Assembly: GCA_027016055.1 (NCBI GenBank)
Contig: JALWBF010000161.1
Span: 1 to 21,817, forward strand
Direction: 5' to 3'
DNA: 21,817 nucleotides
Origin: Archaeoglobaceae archaeon
Lineage (GTDB): Archaea > Halobacteriota > Archaeoglobi > Archaeoglobales > Archaeoglobaceae
In this document: positions 5,420 to 12,064 of the stretch, in pieces
How positions within the stretch are numbered: the stretch's first letter is position 1
Layout: every line of letters starts with the position of its first letter
Program-made: the position numbers and the translations under genes
The notes under the pieces: model-generated
Seen by the model: the letters and a program-made list of their open reading frames with translations, nothing else
Told to the model about the DNA's origin: nothing
Databases searched by the model: none

Positions 5420-7096
5420 ATGGTAAAGGTTGTTGTTGATCCGGTTACGAGGATCGAGGGACATTTAAGGATCGAAATGAATCTGAAGGAGATTACAACA
5501 GATACCGGCAGATGGTTCATCGTAGGAGAAGCCAAGAGTGCGGGAATGTTGTTCAGAGGATTCGAGATATTTCTGAAGGGTAAAGATCCCAGAGATGCCT
5601 TCTTCTTCACGCAAAGGATATGCGGTGTTTGTCCGGCTGCACATGCAGAAGCTTCGAATCAGGCTTTGGACATAGCCTTTAATGCTGTTCCGGTTCCTCC
5701 GGCAGCTGTTTTGATTAGAAACATAATCCAGTGCGCATACTACATTTACGACCACATGATACACACTTACTTGCTCGTAGGTCCGGAACTGGGAATCCTT
5801 TGCAAGTATCCGCCTATGATTCCGCCCGTTTTGGGTAAAGAAGGCATAGCCAAGCTCGGGCTCGGAAGTAGCTATGCGAAATGTATAGAGATGCAGAGGA
5901 AGGCTAACGAGATCACAGCTTTATGGGGCGGTAAGTTCCCTCATCACGCATGCGGTTATCCCGGCGGAGTAACTGTTAAGCCTACAAGCGAGAGGATAGC
6001 CGGAACGATAGCAAGGGCTGTTGAAATCTGGGAATTCGTAGCCAAGACGATGATAAGGGATATAAATGCTATAATTCAAGCCAACGAAACAGTGGGCGAA
6101 AAGATCAGCGAGATTTTGGGCGTAAACATAAGGGGTCTCGAAGACATCGGCGTGGGAACGGGTTACTTCTTAAGCTACGGAATGCTGCCCGATCCGGAGA
6201 ACTACGACGACTGGCTTAAGGTTGCCTACGGAGAGAAGGGAAGAAGAAAATCGGCCGTAATTCACGCAGGAGCTTGGGACGGCAGCTTTAAGGACTTCGA
6301 TCTGAACAAGATTCAGGAGTTCGTCAAATACTCGTGGTATTCTGATAAATACAGCGGAAAGAAACCGAACGAAGAGGAGACAATAGTCGAGATGAACAAG
6401 CCCGGAGCGTATTCTTGGATAAAGGCGCCGAGATACGATGGCAAGGTTTACGAGGTCGGACCCCTTGCGAGGATGATAAACACATTCGGCCTGAAATGGA
6501 GGATTCCGAGAGTTCATCCGATCACAGGAGAAGACTTGGGAGATTTCGTTTATAAGGTCAGGAATCCGAAGGGATCCGTTCTCGATAGAGTAGTTGCAAG
6601 GGTTGCGAACGCTCTTATCTGTGCAAACAAGCTGATCGAATTCGCCAAGATGCTAATGGAGTATAAAGATGCGTCGATCTGCAACTATAAGGAAGTTCCG
6701 GAAAAGGGCGAGGGATTCGGACTTTATGAAGCTCCGAGAGGAGCATTGTTGCATTATCTCAAGATAAACAACAAGGTTATAGAGAGGTATCAGTGCGTCG
6801 TTCCGAGCACTTGGAATCTAAGCCCAAGGGATGACATGGGTCAACCGGGCCCGGTTGAGACTTCATTGCAGTGCGGAACGACTTGGCTCCCGACAATGGA
6901 TGTTCCGAGCGTTTGCAGTGCTATTTGGGGCAACGACTACGGAGAACTGCTTAAGAAGTCCTTGGCTCCTCTCGGATTGGCTGGACTCAACATGGAGCCT
7001 GTTAACGGGCAGAAATACAACACGACAATAGCCTTGCTAATAGTAAGAAGCTTCGATCCCTGCATAGCCTGTGCGGTTCATCTTATAAAGAAGTAA
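5420..7096 (+). CDS. [NiFe] hydrogenase large (catalytic) subunit
   Basis: Carries the Ni-Fe active site that splits H2. The 558-residue protein has the N-terminal VDPVTRIEGH element and RICGVC (C68, C71), and the C-terminal DPCIACAVH (C548, C551, H554), supplying all four active-site cysteines. After the conserved His only Leu-Ile-Lys-Lys remains, whereas most group 1 large subunits end in a maturation peptide of about 15 residues that an endopeptidase removes after this His. ATG 5420 is chosen because GGAAGGAGGAG (5404-5413) has ideal spacing; GTG 5414 would abut it. It starts two bases after the small-subunit stop, so the pair forms an operon. No cytochrome b subunit, endopeptidase or hyp gene follows; a T-rich terminator and then tnpB come next. 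Confidence 0.95.
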   Translation: MVKVVVDPVTRIEGHLRIEMNLKEITTDTGRWFIVGEAKSAGMLFRGFEIFLKGKDPRDAFFFTQRICGVCPAAHAEASNQALDIAFNAVPVPPAAVLIRNIIQCAYYIYDHMIHTYLLVGPELGILCKYPPMIPPVLGKEGIAKLGLGSSYAKCIEMQRKANEITALWGGKFPHHACGYPGGVTVKPTSERIAGTIARAVEIWEFVAKTMIRDINAIIQANETVGEKISEILGVNIRGLEDIGVGTGYFLSYGMLPDPENYDDWLKVAYGEKGRRKSAVIHAGAWDGSFKDFDLNKIQEFVKYSWYSDKYSGKKPNEEETIVEMNKPGAYSWIKAPRYDGKVYEVGPLARMINTFGLKWRIPRVHPITGEDLGDFVYKVRNPKGSVLDRVVARVANALICANKLIEFAKMLMEYKDASICNYKEVPEKGEGFGLYEAPRGALLHYLKINNKVIERYQCVVPSTWNLSPRDDMGQPGPVETSLQCGTTWLPTMDVPSVCSAIWGNDYGELLKKSLAPLGLAGLNMEPVNGQKYNTTIALLIVRSFDPCIACAVHLIKK

Positions 7097-7098
7097 TA

Positions 7099-7121
7099 TT
7101 TTTTAATTTTATTTTAATTTA
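7099..7121 (+). terminator. Oligo-T terminator after the hydrogenase operon
   Basis: Just after the large-subunit stop there are T-runs of 6, 4, 4 and 3 bases within about 23 nt, a typical intrinsic archaeal terminator. It implies that the hydrogenase operon contains only the two structural genes. Confidence 0.6.
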
Positions 7122-7138
7122 GAACAATTTAAGTAATA

Positions 7139-8374
7139 TTAATATTGAAGTAAAACCGTTATACAGCCACGATGATGAATACTCCCGCCCCTGATGAGTG
7201 ATGAATATTGCGCTAACTGAGTGGGGTTCAGGACTGGTGGAAGTTCCACCAGACCTTTGGTGCTCATCACCCTTTCGGGCTTGCACCCATTCGGGGTAAC
7301 CCCGAAGCCCCACATCCGAAGGTTCAAGCAAGCTATAACGTCTCTATCTGCGATTATACCGCAATTTTTGCATTTCATTAACCTGCCCTCATAGGCAGAT
7401 AATCTGCCGGAGCAGAGAGGGCAGGTTTTAGAGGAATTAGTAGGATTGACGTATTTGACGGGTAAACCGAGCCATTTAAGCTTGTATTCGAGCATGGACT
7501 GGAATATCCTGCAATTCCACTTTGAAAGCTTGCGGTTTAAGTCTTTACTACCGTTAAGAACTCTATCCTTGATGTATCTAAGATCTTCGAGGATAGCACC
7601 GTGTTTTAGCGATGCGAGTTCTCTTGCGATTGTTGTAGTGATTTTGTGCATCAAATCTCTTGCACGATTTCTTTCTCTCTTAGAATACTTTTGCATTAGT
7701 CTTTTTGCCGTTTTAGGTTTTGTCTTGGCTAATTTTTGAATTCTCCTTCTCTTCTCCTCGTAAACTCTGTGGATGTGATACAGCTCTTTCAGATCGAACC
7801 TGATGATTTTCCCATTAATCAATCCGGTTATATTCGTTAAGTTTACATCGAAAGAAGCGTAGTCCTTTGGTTTTATTAATTCAACTCGCTTCTTGAACGT
7901 TATGATCAGTCTATCCTCTTGTAGGATTAATCCGCCTATCGAATCGTAATTTGGCAGATAATCGAATTTCGTCAGATCCACTTCGAGGTAACGCTTTCTC
8001 GGTTCAATTGTAATCTTTATTTTACCTTTTTTGACCGAGAAAAGATTTGTTTTAATGTAGACGGATTTTCTCATGATTTCAGGTTTTGATTTAGCTTTTC
8101 CTTGATTGTATAATTGAATCCATCCCTTAACCAATCCTATAACTGAATTAATAGCAGAGTCAACGTAATGCTTGGCAAATCTCCAGTTCCTTAGCAATTT
8201 ATCTCTTAACTTTTTCCTATCGCTCTTGTTAAACCTTAAATGAGCTTTACTGGTCTTTGAAAACTTCACATGCCTGAAAATCTCTTCCAAAGCGATTTTT
8301 CTCAGTTTAAAGTATTCTTCAATCAAATCCTTCGGCGCCGTCAATGGAACGCTGTATGCTTTTATAACTTCCAC
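7139..8374 (-). CDS. tnpB: TnpB RNA-guided nuclease (IS200/IS605-type), no TnpA
   Basis: A 411-residue TnpB, the transposon-encoded RNA-guided DNA nuclease related to Cas12. The RuvC triad is intact: D176 in ASFDVNLTNITG, E263 in AILEDLRYIK and D345 in ADRDVIACLNL. The zinc ribbon has C318/C321 (CPLC) and C335/C338 (CKNC). The N-terminal half is Lys/Arg-rich, as expected for guide-RNA binding. The start is GTG 8374, leaderless, 25 nt from a palindromic TATA box. After LNLRMWGFG the last 50 residues are a poorly conserved tail, and the final 28 or so run through an opposite-strand C/D sRNA gene, suggesting readthrough beyond the original element end. No TnpA transposase is visible, so the copy cannot move alone. 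The omega RNA would be expected to overlap the 3' end, near 7140-7330. Confidence 0.88.
   Translation of the reverse strand: MEVIKAYSVPLTAPKDLIEEYFKLRKIALEEIFRHVKFSKTSKAHLRFNKSDRKKLRDKLLRNWRFAKHYVDSAINSVIGLVKGWIQLYNQGKAKSKPEIMRKSVYIKTNLFSVKKGKIKITIEPRKRYLEVDLTKFDYLPNYDSIGGLILQEDRLIITFKKRVELIKPKDYASFDVNLTNITGLINGKIIRFDLKELYHIHRVYEEKRRRIQKLAKTKPKTAKRLMQKYSKRERNRARDLMHKITTTIARELASLKHGAILEDLRYIKDRVLNGSKDLNRKLSKWNCRIFQSMLEYKLKWLGLPVKYVNPTNSSKTCPLCSGRLSAYEGRLMKCKNCGIIADRDVIACLNLRMWGFGVTPNGCKPERVMSTKGLVELPPVLNPTQLAQYSSLIRGGSIHHRGCITVLLQY
7167..7224 (+). ncRNA. C/D box methylation-guide sRNA, antisense to the tnpB 3' end
   Basis: All four boxes are canonical and perfectly spaced: box C ATGATGA (7172-7178), a 12-nt guide (7179-7190), D' CTGA (7191-7194), a 3-nt spacer, C' GTGATGA (7198-7204), a 12-nt guide (7205-7216) and D CTGA (7217-7220). 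CCAC (7167-7170) pairs with GTGG (7221-7224) as a terminal stem. An AT-rich TATA candidate (7133-7146) sits about 26 nt upstream. Such RNAs bind L7Ae, Nop5 and fibrillarin and direct 2'-O-methylation of the target base paired five nt from D or D'. The complement of the D' guide contains GGCGGGAGUA, which matches the conserved helix 69 region of large-subunit rRNA. The RNA lies opposite codons about 384-403 of tnpB. Confidence 0.85.
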
Positions 8375-8395
8375 ACTTGCAATTCAACATAAAGA

Positions 8396-8403
8396 TTTAT
8401 AAA
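8396..8403. promoter_or_regulatory. Shared palindromic TATA box for tnpB and the RHH gene
   Basis: TTTATAAA is a perfect palindrome centred at 8399.5. The GTG of tnpB (8374, minus) and the ATG of the ribbon-helix-helix gene (8425, plus) are each 25.5 nt from that centre. Archaeal transcription starts about 25 nt from the TATA centre, so both transcripts should begin at their start codons. One TATA-binding-protein site could serve both directions. Confidence 0.6.
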
Positions 8404-8424
8404 CCTTTCTACATACATACTACT

Positions 8425-8550
8425 ATGAAAATGACAGTCCAAATAGATGAAGAACTCGGCAGAAAGTTTAGAGCTAAGATCGAGATCAAAGGTAACAAAA
8501 AAGGTGCTCTAAGCGAAGCTATAAAACTCTGGCTGGATAAGTATGGTTGA
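8425..8550 (+). CDS. Small ribbon-helix-helix (CopG-like) DNA-binding protein
   Basis: A 41-residue protein. The N-terminal MKMTVQIDEELGRKF is the amphipathic beta-strand and start of helix A of a ribbon-helix-helix fold, and GALSEAIKLWLDKY is the second helix. Such proteins dimerise, insert the paired strands into the major groove, and usually repress their own promoter; many are antitoxins. No toxin gene adjoins it. It is divergent from tnpB, and both are predicted to be leaderless from the same palindromic TATA box, so a dimer bound to that palindrome could switch off both genes. Whether it belongs to the insertion element or is a host gene is not decidable here. The fold is read from sequence pattern and the role is inferred. 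Confidence 0.7.
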   Translation: MKMTVQIDEELGRKFRAKIEIKGNKKGALSEAIKLWLDKYG

Positions 8551-9031
8551 CCCGTTTTTCTACAATCTTCCATGTTTTTCCACAAAAATCGAAACTGCTC
8601 GCAACGGCTTTTGTATTTATAGCATTATCTTAGATAAGCTCCGCCCGAGATGTGGAAGGTGGAGTTAAAGAATTCCGTTCTCCGCGAAATCCCTCCAATG
8701 AAGGAGGAAAAGCTCCCGCTACGAATACAATAAAAGTGGTGGTAGGTCGCCCGTTCTCTTCCGCAAGAGCGGAATACGGCTATATTTCCCCCTTCTTGGT
8801 CGACTCACTGTTCTGATTTCCTGTAAGGGTTGTAACGAGCTCCGTTACGGGAAATCCTCCCCCAAATCCCGGCCTTCAGTTATGCCAATCAAATATTTCG
8901 ATGGCTTTCGTCATAGAATGCTACGGTTTTGTTGCGGATTTTGAACCGCTTCGAACCCGACGTTAGATTTAACACTGCGGGTATAAGACTAACGCTTCAC
9001 CCCCTAATTCATCCCCGTGAAAAGGACTTTC
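8551..9031. other. Gene-poor interval with multiple predicted hairpins
   Basis: No convincing protein gene fills these 481 nt. Several inverted repeats can be read: CTCCGCC/GGTGGAG (8639-8645 with 8658-8664), CCTCC/GGAGG (8692-8696 with 8703-8707), TTCCGC/GCGGAA (8759-8764 with 8769-8774), a nested ATTTCC/GGAAAT with GTAACG/CGTTAC (8816-8855), and GCGG/CCGC (8934-8937 with 8946-8949). A TATA-like TATTTATA lies near 8614-8621. A short plus-strand frame ending at the TAA at 8731-8733 encodes a tail that includes REIPPMKEEKLP, vaguely like archaeal TnpB C-termini. The interval could be a decayed IS200/IS605 element or an unrecognised structured RNA; I cannot choose between them. Confidence 0.35.
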
Positions 9032-10402
9032 TTAGCGGCATTCTGTAAATTCCCCCGGCACAGGAACGGGATATCTCGAAGTAAGACAGGCTAAGCAGAG
9101 TTCGCATCTCTTAAATCCAACGGCTTTGAGAAGACCGTCCAAGCTCAGATAGGCTAAGCTGTCCGCATTTAAAACCCTGCGAATCTCTTCAATGCTTTTG
9201 TTGCTCGCTATCAGCTCTTCCCTCGTCGACATATCTATGCCGAAGTAGCACGGAGCTATTATCGGCGGGCTTCCGATTCTGAAGTGAACCTCCCTAGCTC
9301 CGGCTCTTCTAACCATATCAACTATTTTCCGTGAAGTCGTGCCCCTCACTATCGAATCGTCCACGAGAACAACCCTTTTTCCTTTAACGTTTTCTCTAAC
9401 GACATTCATCTTGAGCTGGACTGAAAGCTCCCTTAGCCTCTGTTCCGGCATTATGAACGTTCTGCCGACGTATCTGTTCTTTATTAAAACTTCCAAATAA
9501 GGCAATCCCGATCCGTCGGAAAAACCTATCGCAGCCGTTGTTCCGCTGTCCGGAACGGGAGAAACCAGATCTGCATCGACCGGGCTTTCGTTTGCGAGTA
9601 TCTTTCCCATCCTGTATCTGGCTTTGTAAACGCTGACGCCATCTATTACCGAATCCGGTCTCGCAAAGTAGATGTATTCGAAGACGCATCTGGCTAACCT
9701 TTTGCTTTCAGCGATTTTAACGAACTCGGCATCGCCTTCCCGAATTATTACGGCTTCCCCGGGCTTAACATCCCTAACCTTCTCAGCTCCTATAGCATCG
9801 AGCGCACAGGTTTCGCTTGCGATCACGTAGCCGAAATCTGCTTCGCCAACGCACAGCGGGCGGAAACCAAGAGCATCTCTGAATCCTATGAGAACGTCGT
9901 TGAATAGAATGGTTAAGGAGAAACTTCCGATGAGCTTTTCGTGCAGAAGGCTGAGGGATTCGACGATGTCGAACTTCATGAGAAAGGATGAAAGCAGTTG
10001 AGCTATTACTTCGGTGTCGGAATTCGTTACGAAAATCCTCCCCTCATTTTCAAGCATCGCTCTGAGTTGCGGATAGTTAACCAAGTTTCCGTTGTGACCG
10101 ACCGCCAAATAGCCGGCTTTTGATTTAACTAAAATCGGCTGAGCGTTCTCGAGCTTCGATTCGCCTGTAGTGGAATACCTAACATGCCCTATTGCACAGT
10201 TACCTTTAAGCCTAGCTAATAAGGCTTCGTTGAATATTTCGGTAACCAAACCCATTCCTCTGTGCAGTTCGATCGATCCCTTATCTGCAATCGCTATTCC
10301 CGCCGATTCTTGCCCCCGATGTTGTAAAGAATATAGAGTAAGGTATGCTATTTTCGAAGTTAAAGATTCATCGTTACAGTAAACGCCGACTATGCCACAC
10401 AT
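9032..10402 (-). CDS. purF: Amidophosphoribosyltransferase (glutamine PRPP amidotransferase)
   Basis: Catalyses the first committed step of purine synthesis: PRPP plus glutamine to phosphoribosylamine. The 456-residue protein begins MCGIVGVY, so Cys2 is the N-terminal nucleophile of the class II glutaminase domain. SLQHRGQESAGIAI and GHVRYSTTG follow as expected. The C-terminal phosphoribosyltransferase half has VVLVDDSIVRGTTS as the PRPP loop. Cysteines in RCVFEYIYF, PCYFG and the final CELCLACLTSRYP correspond to the 4Fe-4S type seen in Bacillus PurF; the C-terminal cluster motif is well preserved. The ATG directly follows the stop of rpl37e with no gap, so it is the last gene of an lsm-rpl37e-purF operon. 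No propeptide precedes Cys2 beyond Met1. Confidence 0.96.
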   Translation of the reverse strand: MCGIVGVYCNDESLTSKIAYLTLYSLQHRGQESAGIAIADKGSIELHRGMGLVTEIFNEALLARLKGNCAIGHVRYSTTGESKLENAQPILVKSKAGYLAVGHNGNLVNYPQLRAMLENEGRIFVTNSDTEVIAQLLSSFLMKFDIVESLSLLHEKLIGSFSLTILFNDVLIGFRDALGFRPLCVGEADFGYVIASETCALDAIGAEKVRDVKPGEAVIIREGDAEFVKIAESKRLARCVFEYIYFARPDSVIDGVSVYKARYRMGKILANESPVDADLVSPVPDSGTTAAIGFSDGSGLPYLEVLIKNRYVGRTFIMPEQRLRELSVQLKMNVVRENVKGKRVVLVDDSIVRGTTSRKIVDMVRRAGAREVHFRIGSPPIIAPCYFGIDMSTREELIASNKSIEEIRRVLNADSLAYLSLDGLLKAVGFKRCELCLACLTSRYPVPVPGEFTECR

Positions 10403-10582
10403 TTAATTGCTCTTCTTTTTCTTCTTCAGCCAGTTGTAGCTCCTTAACCTCTTGCTTCTTCCGAAGCCACAAGCGGCACAGTATCCCTTTCTTCTATGAA
10501 AAGACACTCTCCCACACCTTCTGCACTTTATGTGAACGATCTTCCTTCCCCTTTTACCCATCGCGGCGGTTCCGTCTGACAT
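10403..10582 (-). CDS. rpl37e: 50S ribosomal protein eL37 (L37e)
   Basis: A 59-residue, highly basic ribosomal protein specific to archaea and eukaryotes. It has the usual GTAAMGKRGRK start, a zinc ribbon with C20/C23 (CRRC) and C35/C38 (CAAC), then GFGRSKRLRSYNW, the hallmark of eL37, and a Lys-rich tail. ATG 10580-10582 is preceded by GGTGATG on the minus strand. It lies ten bases after the lsm stop and its own stop abuts the purF ATG. The lsm-eL37 pair is a classic archaeal gene neighbourhood. Confidence 0.95.
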   Translation of the reverse strand: MSDGTAAMGKRGRKIVHIKCRRCGRVSFHRRKGYCAACGFGRSKRLRSYNWLKKKKKSN

Positions 10583-10591
10583 TCACATCAC

Positions 10592-10816
10592 CTACTCCGA
10601 AGGCGATACAAAAACTACGGTATCCCCTCTGATTATAACACTTCCCAGTTTTCTAACAACTTCCCCGTTCTGAATTTCCTCCGCATCTTCCAGCACTAAA
10701 TTCATGTGAATATCGTAACCGTTCAATATTCCCCTGAACTCCCTACCCCCCTTTAACCTCACTAAGACCGGCGTTTGCAACGCTTTGTTCAGGACATCGA
10801 GTGGTCTTTTGGCCAT
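10592..10816 (-). CDS. Lsm/Sm-like RNA-binding protein (SmAP)
   Basis: Archaeal Sm-like protein that forms heptameric rings binding U-rich RNA. The 74-residue product starts MAKRPLDVLN; the Sm1 motif is LVRLKGGREFRGILNGYD with IHMNLVLEDA, and the Sm2 motif is IIRGDTVVFVS. Length and sequence match single-domain archaeal Sm proteins. The frame stays open upstream to 10897, but ATG 10816 is chosen because GGAGGAGA (10821-10828) is a strong ribosome-binding site and known homologues start here. A TATA-like TTTTTAAATA at about 10862-10872 gives a short leader. It is the first gene of the lsm-rpl37e-purF operon and divergent from the PUA-domain gene. Confidence 0.95.
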   Translation of the reverse strand: MAKRPLDVLNKALQTPVLVRLKGGREFRGILNGYDIHMNLVLEDAEEIQNGEVVRKLGSVIIRGDTVVFVSPSE

Positions 10817-10885
10817 ACCGTCTCCTCCAAAAATGCTTTTAACTTCGTTCATCTCATGACTATTTAAAAATATCGGAGGTATCGT

Positions 10886-11350
10886 ATGAAGAGACACATG
10901 CTCAGAAAGAAGGAAGCAAAGCAGATAGCTAAGAGCTTGGCCGAAACTACTGGCGTGGAAATTAAGGGTAGCATGGAAAGGGTAGAGATCAACGACAAAG
11001 TCGTGATCTTGGTCGACGGAGAACCTCTCATATTAGAGCACGACGGGAGATATTATCTTACAGTCTACGGCTTACTGAAGTTCAAGCCTTCCAAGGGAAA
11101 GGTCGTAGTCGATGAGGGGGCTATGCCGCACATAATAAACGGGGCTGATGTCATGAAGCCCGGAATTGTTGAAGCAGATGAGAATATTAGGGTCGGAGAT
11201 TTCGTTTACGTTGTAGTTGAGAACAAGGAAACGCCCCTTGCTGTCGGTATCGCTCTTGTAAACGGATGCGAGATGATAGGCGGGAAGGGAAAGGCTGTTA
11301 AGAACATTCATCATCTTAAGGACAAAATATGGAAGACCTTTTTCAAATGA
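10886..11350 (+). CDS. PUA-domain RNA-binding protein (MCT-1/Tma20-like, DUF1947)
   Basis: A 154-residue protein with an N-terminal domain (about residues 1-70, beginning MKRHMLRKKEAKQIAKSLAE) and a C-terminal PUA domain (about 75-150: GKVVVDEGAMPHIINGADVMKPGI, then VRVGD-like GDFVYVVVE and PLAVGIALV). This two-domain layout is that of archaeal relatives of eukaryotic MCT-1/Tma20, which act on ribosomes in initiation or recycling; the archaeal role is not established. GGAGGT lies six bases before ATG 10886. It is divergent from lsm, in keeping with an RNA/translation neighbourhood. The long stretch above is a composite reading of the motif, so residue limits are approximate. Confidence 0.82.
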   Translation: MKRHMLRKKEAKQIAKSLAETTGVEIKGSMERVEINDKVVILVDGEPLILEHDGRYYLTVYGLLKFKPSKGKVVVDEGAMPHIINGADVMKPGIVEADENIRVGDFVYVVVENKETPLAVGIALVNGCEMIGGKGKAVKNIHHLKDKIWKTFFK

Positions 11351-11550
11351 TGAACTGAAACTCCAATAGGATTTTCCCTACAACCTCAGCAATGCTCTAA
11401 AACCAATGATAAGGCAACAAATATTGCGATAGATCGTTTATGTCTAAGAGATTCCCGAAGCTATTGCAAAAACTATTATGACGAATTTATTCACGATAAG
11501 ATATAGTCATTCGAAATAGGTGAATTACCAGTGAAAGAAAGGCAAATAAT

Positions 11551-11558
11551 CTTATATC
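11551..11558 (+). promoter_or_regulatory. TATA box of the acyltransferase gene
   Basis: CTTATATC is centred about 25 nt upstream of ATG 11579, predicting a leaderless mRNA. The remaining 11351-11550 interval is AT-rich, has an isolated ATGATGA at 11348-11354 without matching D boxes, and shows no gene. Confidence 0.5.
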
Positions 11559-11578
11559 CGAGCAAAATCCAATAAGGC

Positions 11579-12064
11579 ATGCCGAGGAGGCTCAGAACAG
11601 TTATAAAGGCTAAGGATAAGAACTCGATGTGCTACTGGGCAACCGTTAGAAATCCTCTTAGGGTTGCCGTTAACTATATCGTCGTTGCCATTTGCAGAAT
11701 TTTGCCATCTCTTTCCTTAAAACGCTGGCTTCTGAAGCGTATAGGAGTTAAAGTCGGAAAGAACGTCGCGTTCGGCTTGGAATCGACTGTCGATATATTC
11801 TATCCCGAGCTGATAGAAATCGGAGACAACACGATTATAGGTTACAACACCGTAATATTAGCCCACGAATTTCTTAGAGATGAGCTTAGAATCGGCGAGG
11901 TAAAAATAGGGAAAAACGTGACGATCGGAGCGAACTGCACGATACTGCCAGGAGTTACGATAGGAGACAATTCGATAATCTCCGCGCATAGCTTGGTAAA
12001 CTCGGATATCCCGGCTAACGTATTGGCCGGAGGCGTGCCGGCTAAGGTTATAAAGGAGCTTTAA
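11579..12064 (+). CDS. Left-handed beta-helix (hexapeptide) acyltransferase
   Basis: A 161-residue protein. From about residue 58 it shows hexapeptide repeats (VKVGKN, LIEIGDN, TIIGYN, VKIGKN, VTIGAN, VTIGDN, SIISAH) that wind into a trimeric beta-helix. The ILAHEF histidine (near residue 95) sits where acetyltransferases of this class have their catalytic His. VLAGGVPAKVIKEL at the end is the standard CoA-binding closing coil of the maltose/galactoside/serine acetyltransferase family. The N-terminal 50 residues are basic with a hydrophobic stretch (VAVNYIVVAICRIL), which may touch the membrane. The substrate is unknown. ATG 11579 fits a leaderless TATA box. Its stop overlaps the convergent deoxyhypusine synthase stop. 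Confidence 0.85.
   Translation: MPRRLRTVIKAKDKNSMCYWATVRNPLRVAVNYIVVAICRILPSLSLKRWLLKRIGVKVGKNVAFGLESTVDIFYPELIEIGDNTIIGYNTVILAHEFLRDELRIGEVKIGKNVTIGANCTILPGVTIGDNSIISAHSLVNSDIPANVLAGGVPAKVIKEL

Noticed and set aside
8703..8730. RNase P RNA core motif (GGAGGAAAAGCTCC)
   Set aside because: The conserved GAGGAAAGUCC is not matched exactly and the other universally conserved RNase P blocks could not be found on either strand.
10817..10897. Upstream extension of the Lsm protein to 10897
   Set aside because: The strong GGAGGAGA site precedes ATG 10816, known archaeal Sm proteins start there, and the extension would overlap the divergent PUA gene start.
11348..11370. ATGATGA followed by CTGA just after the PUA gene, as a C/D RNA
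   Set aside because: The CTGA begins one base after the C box and no C'/D pair at 12-nt spacing follows.
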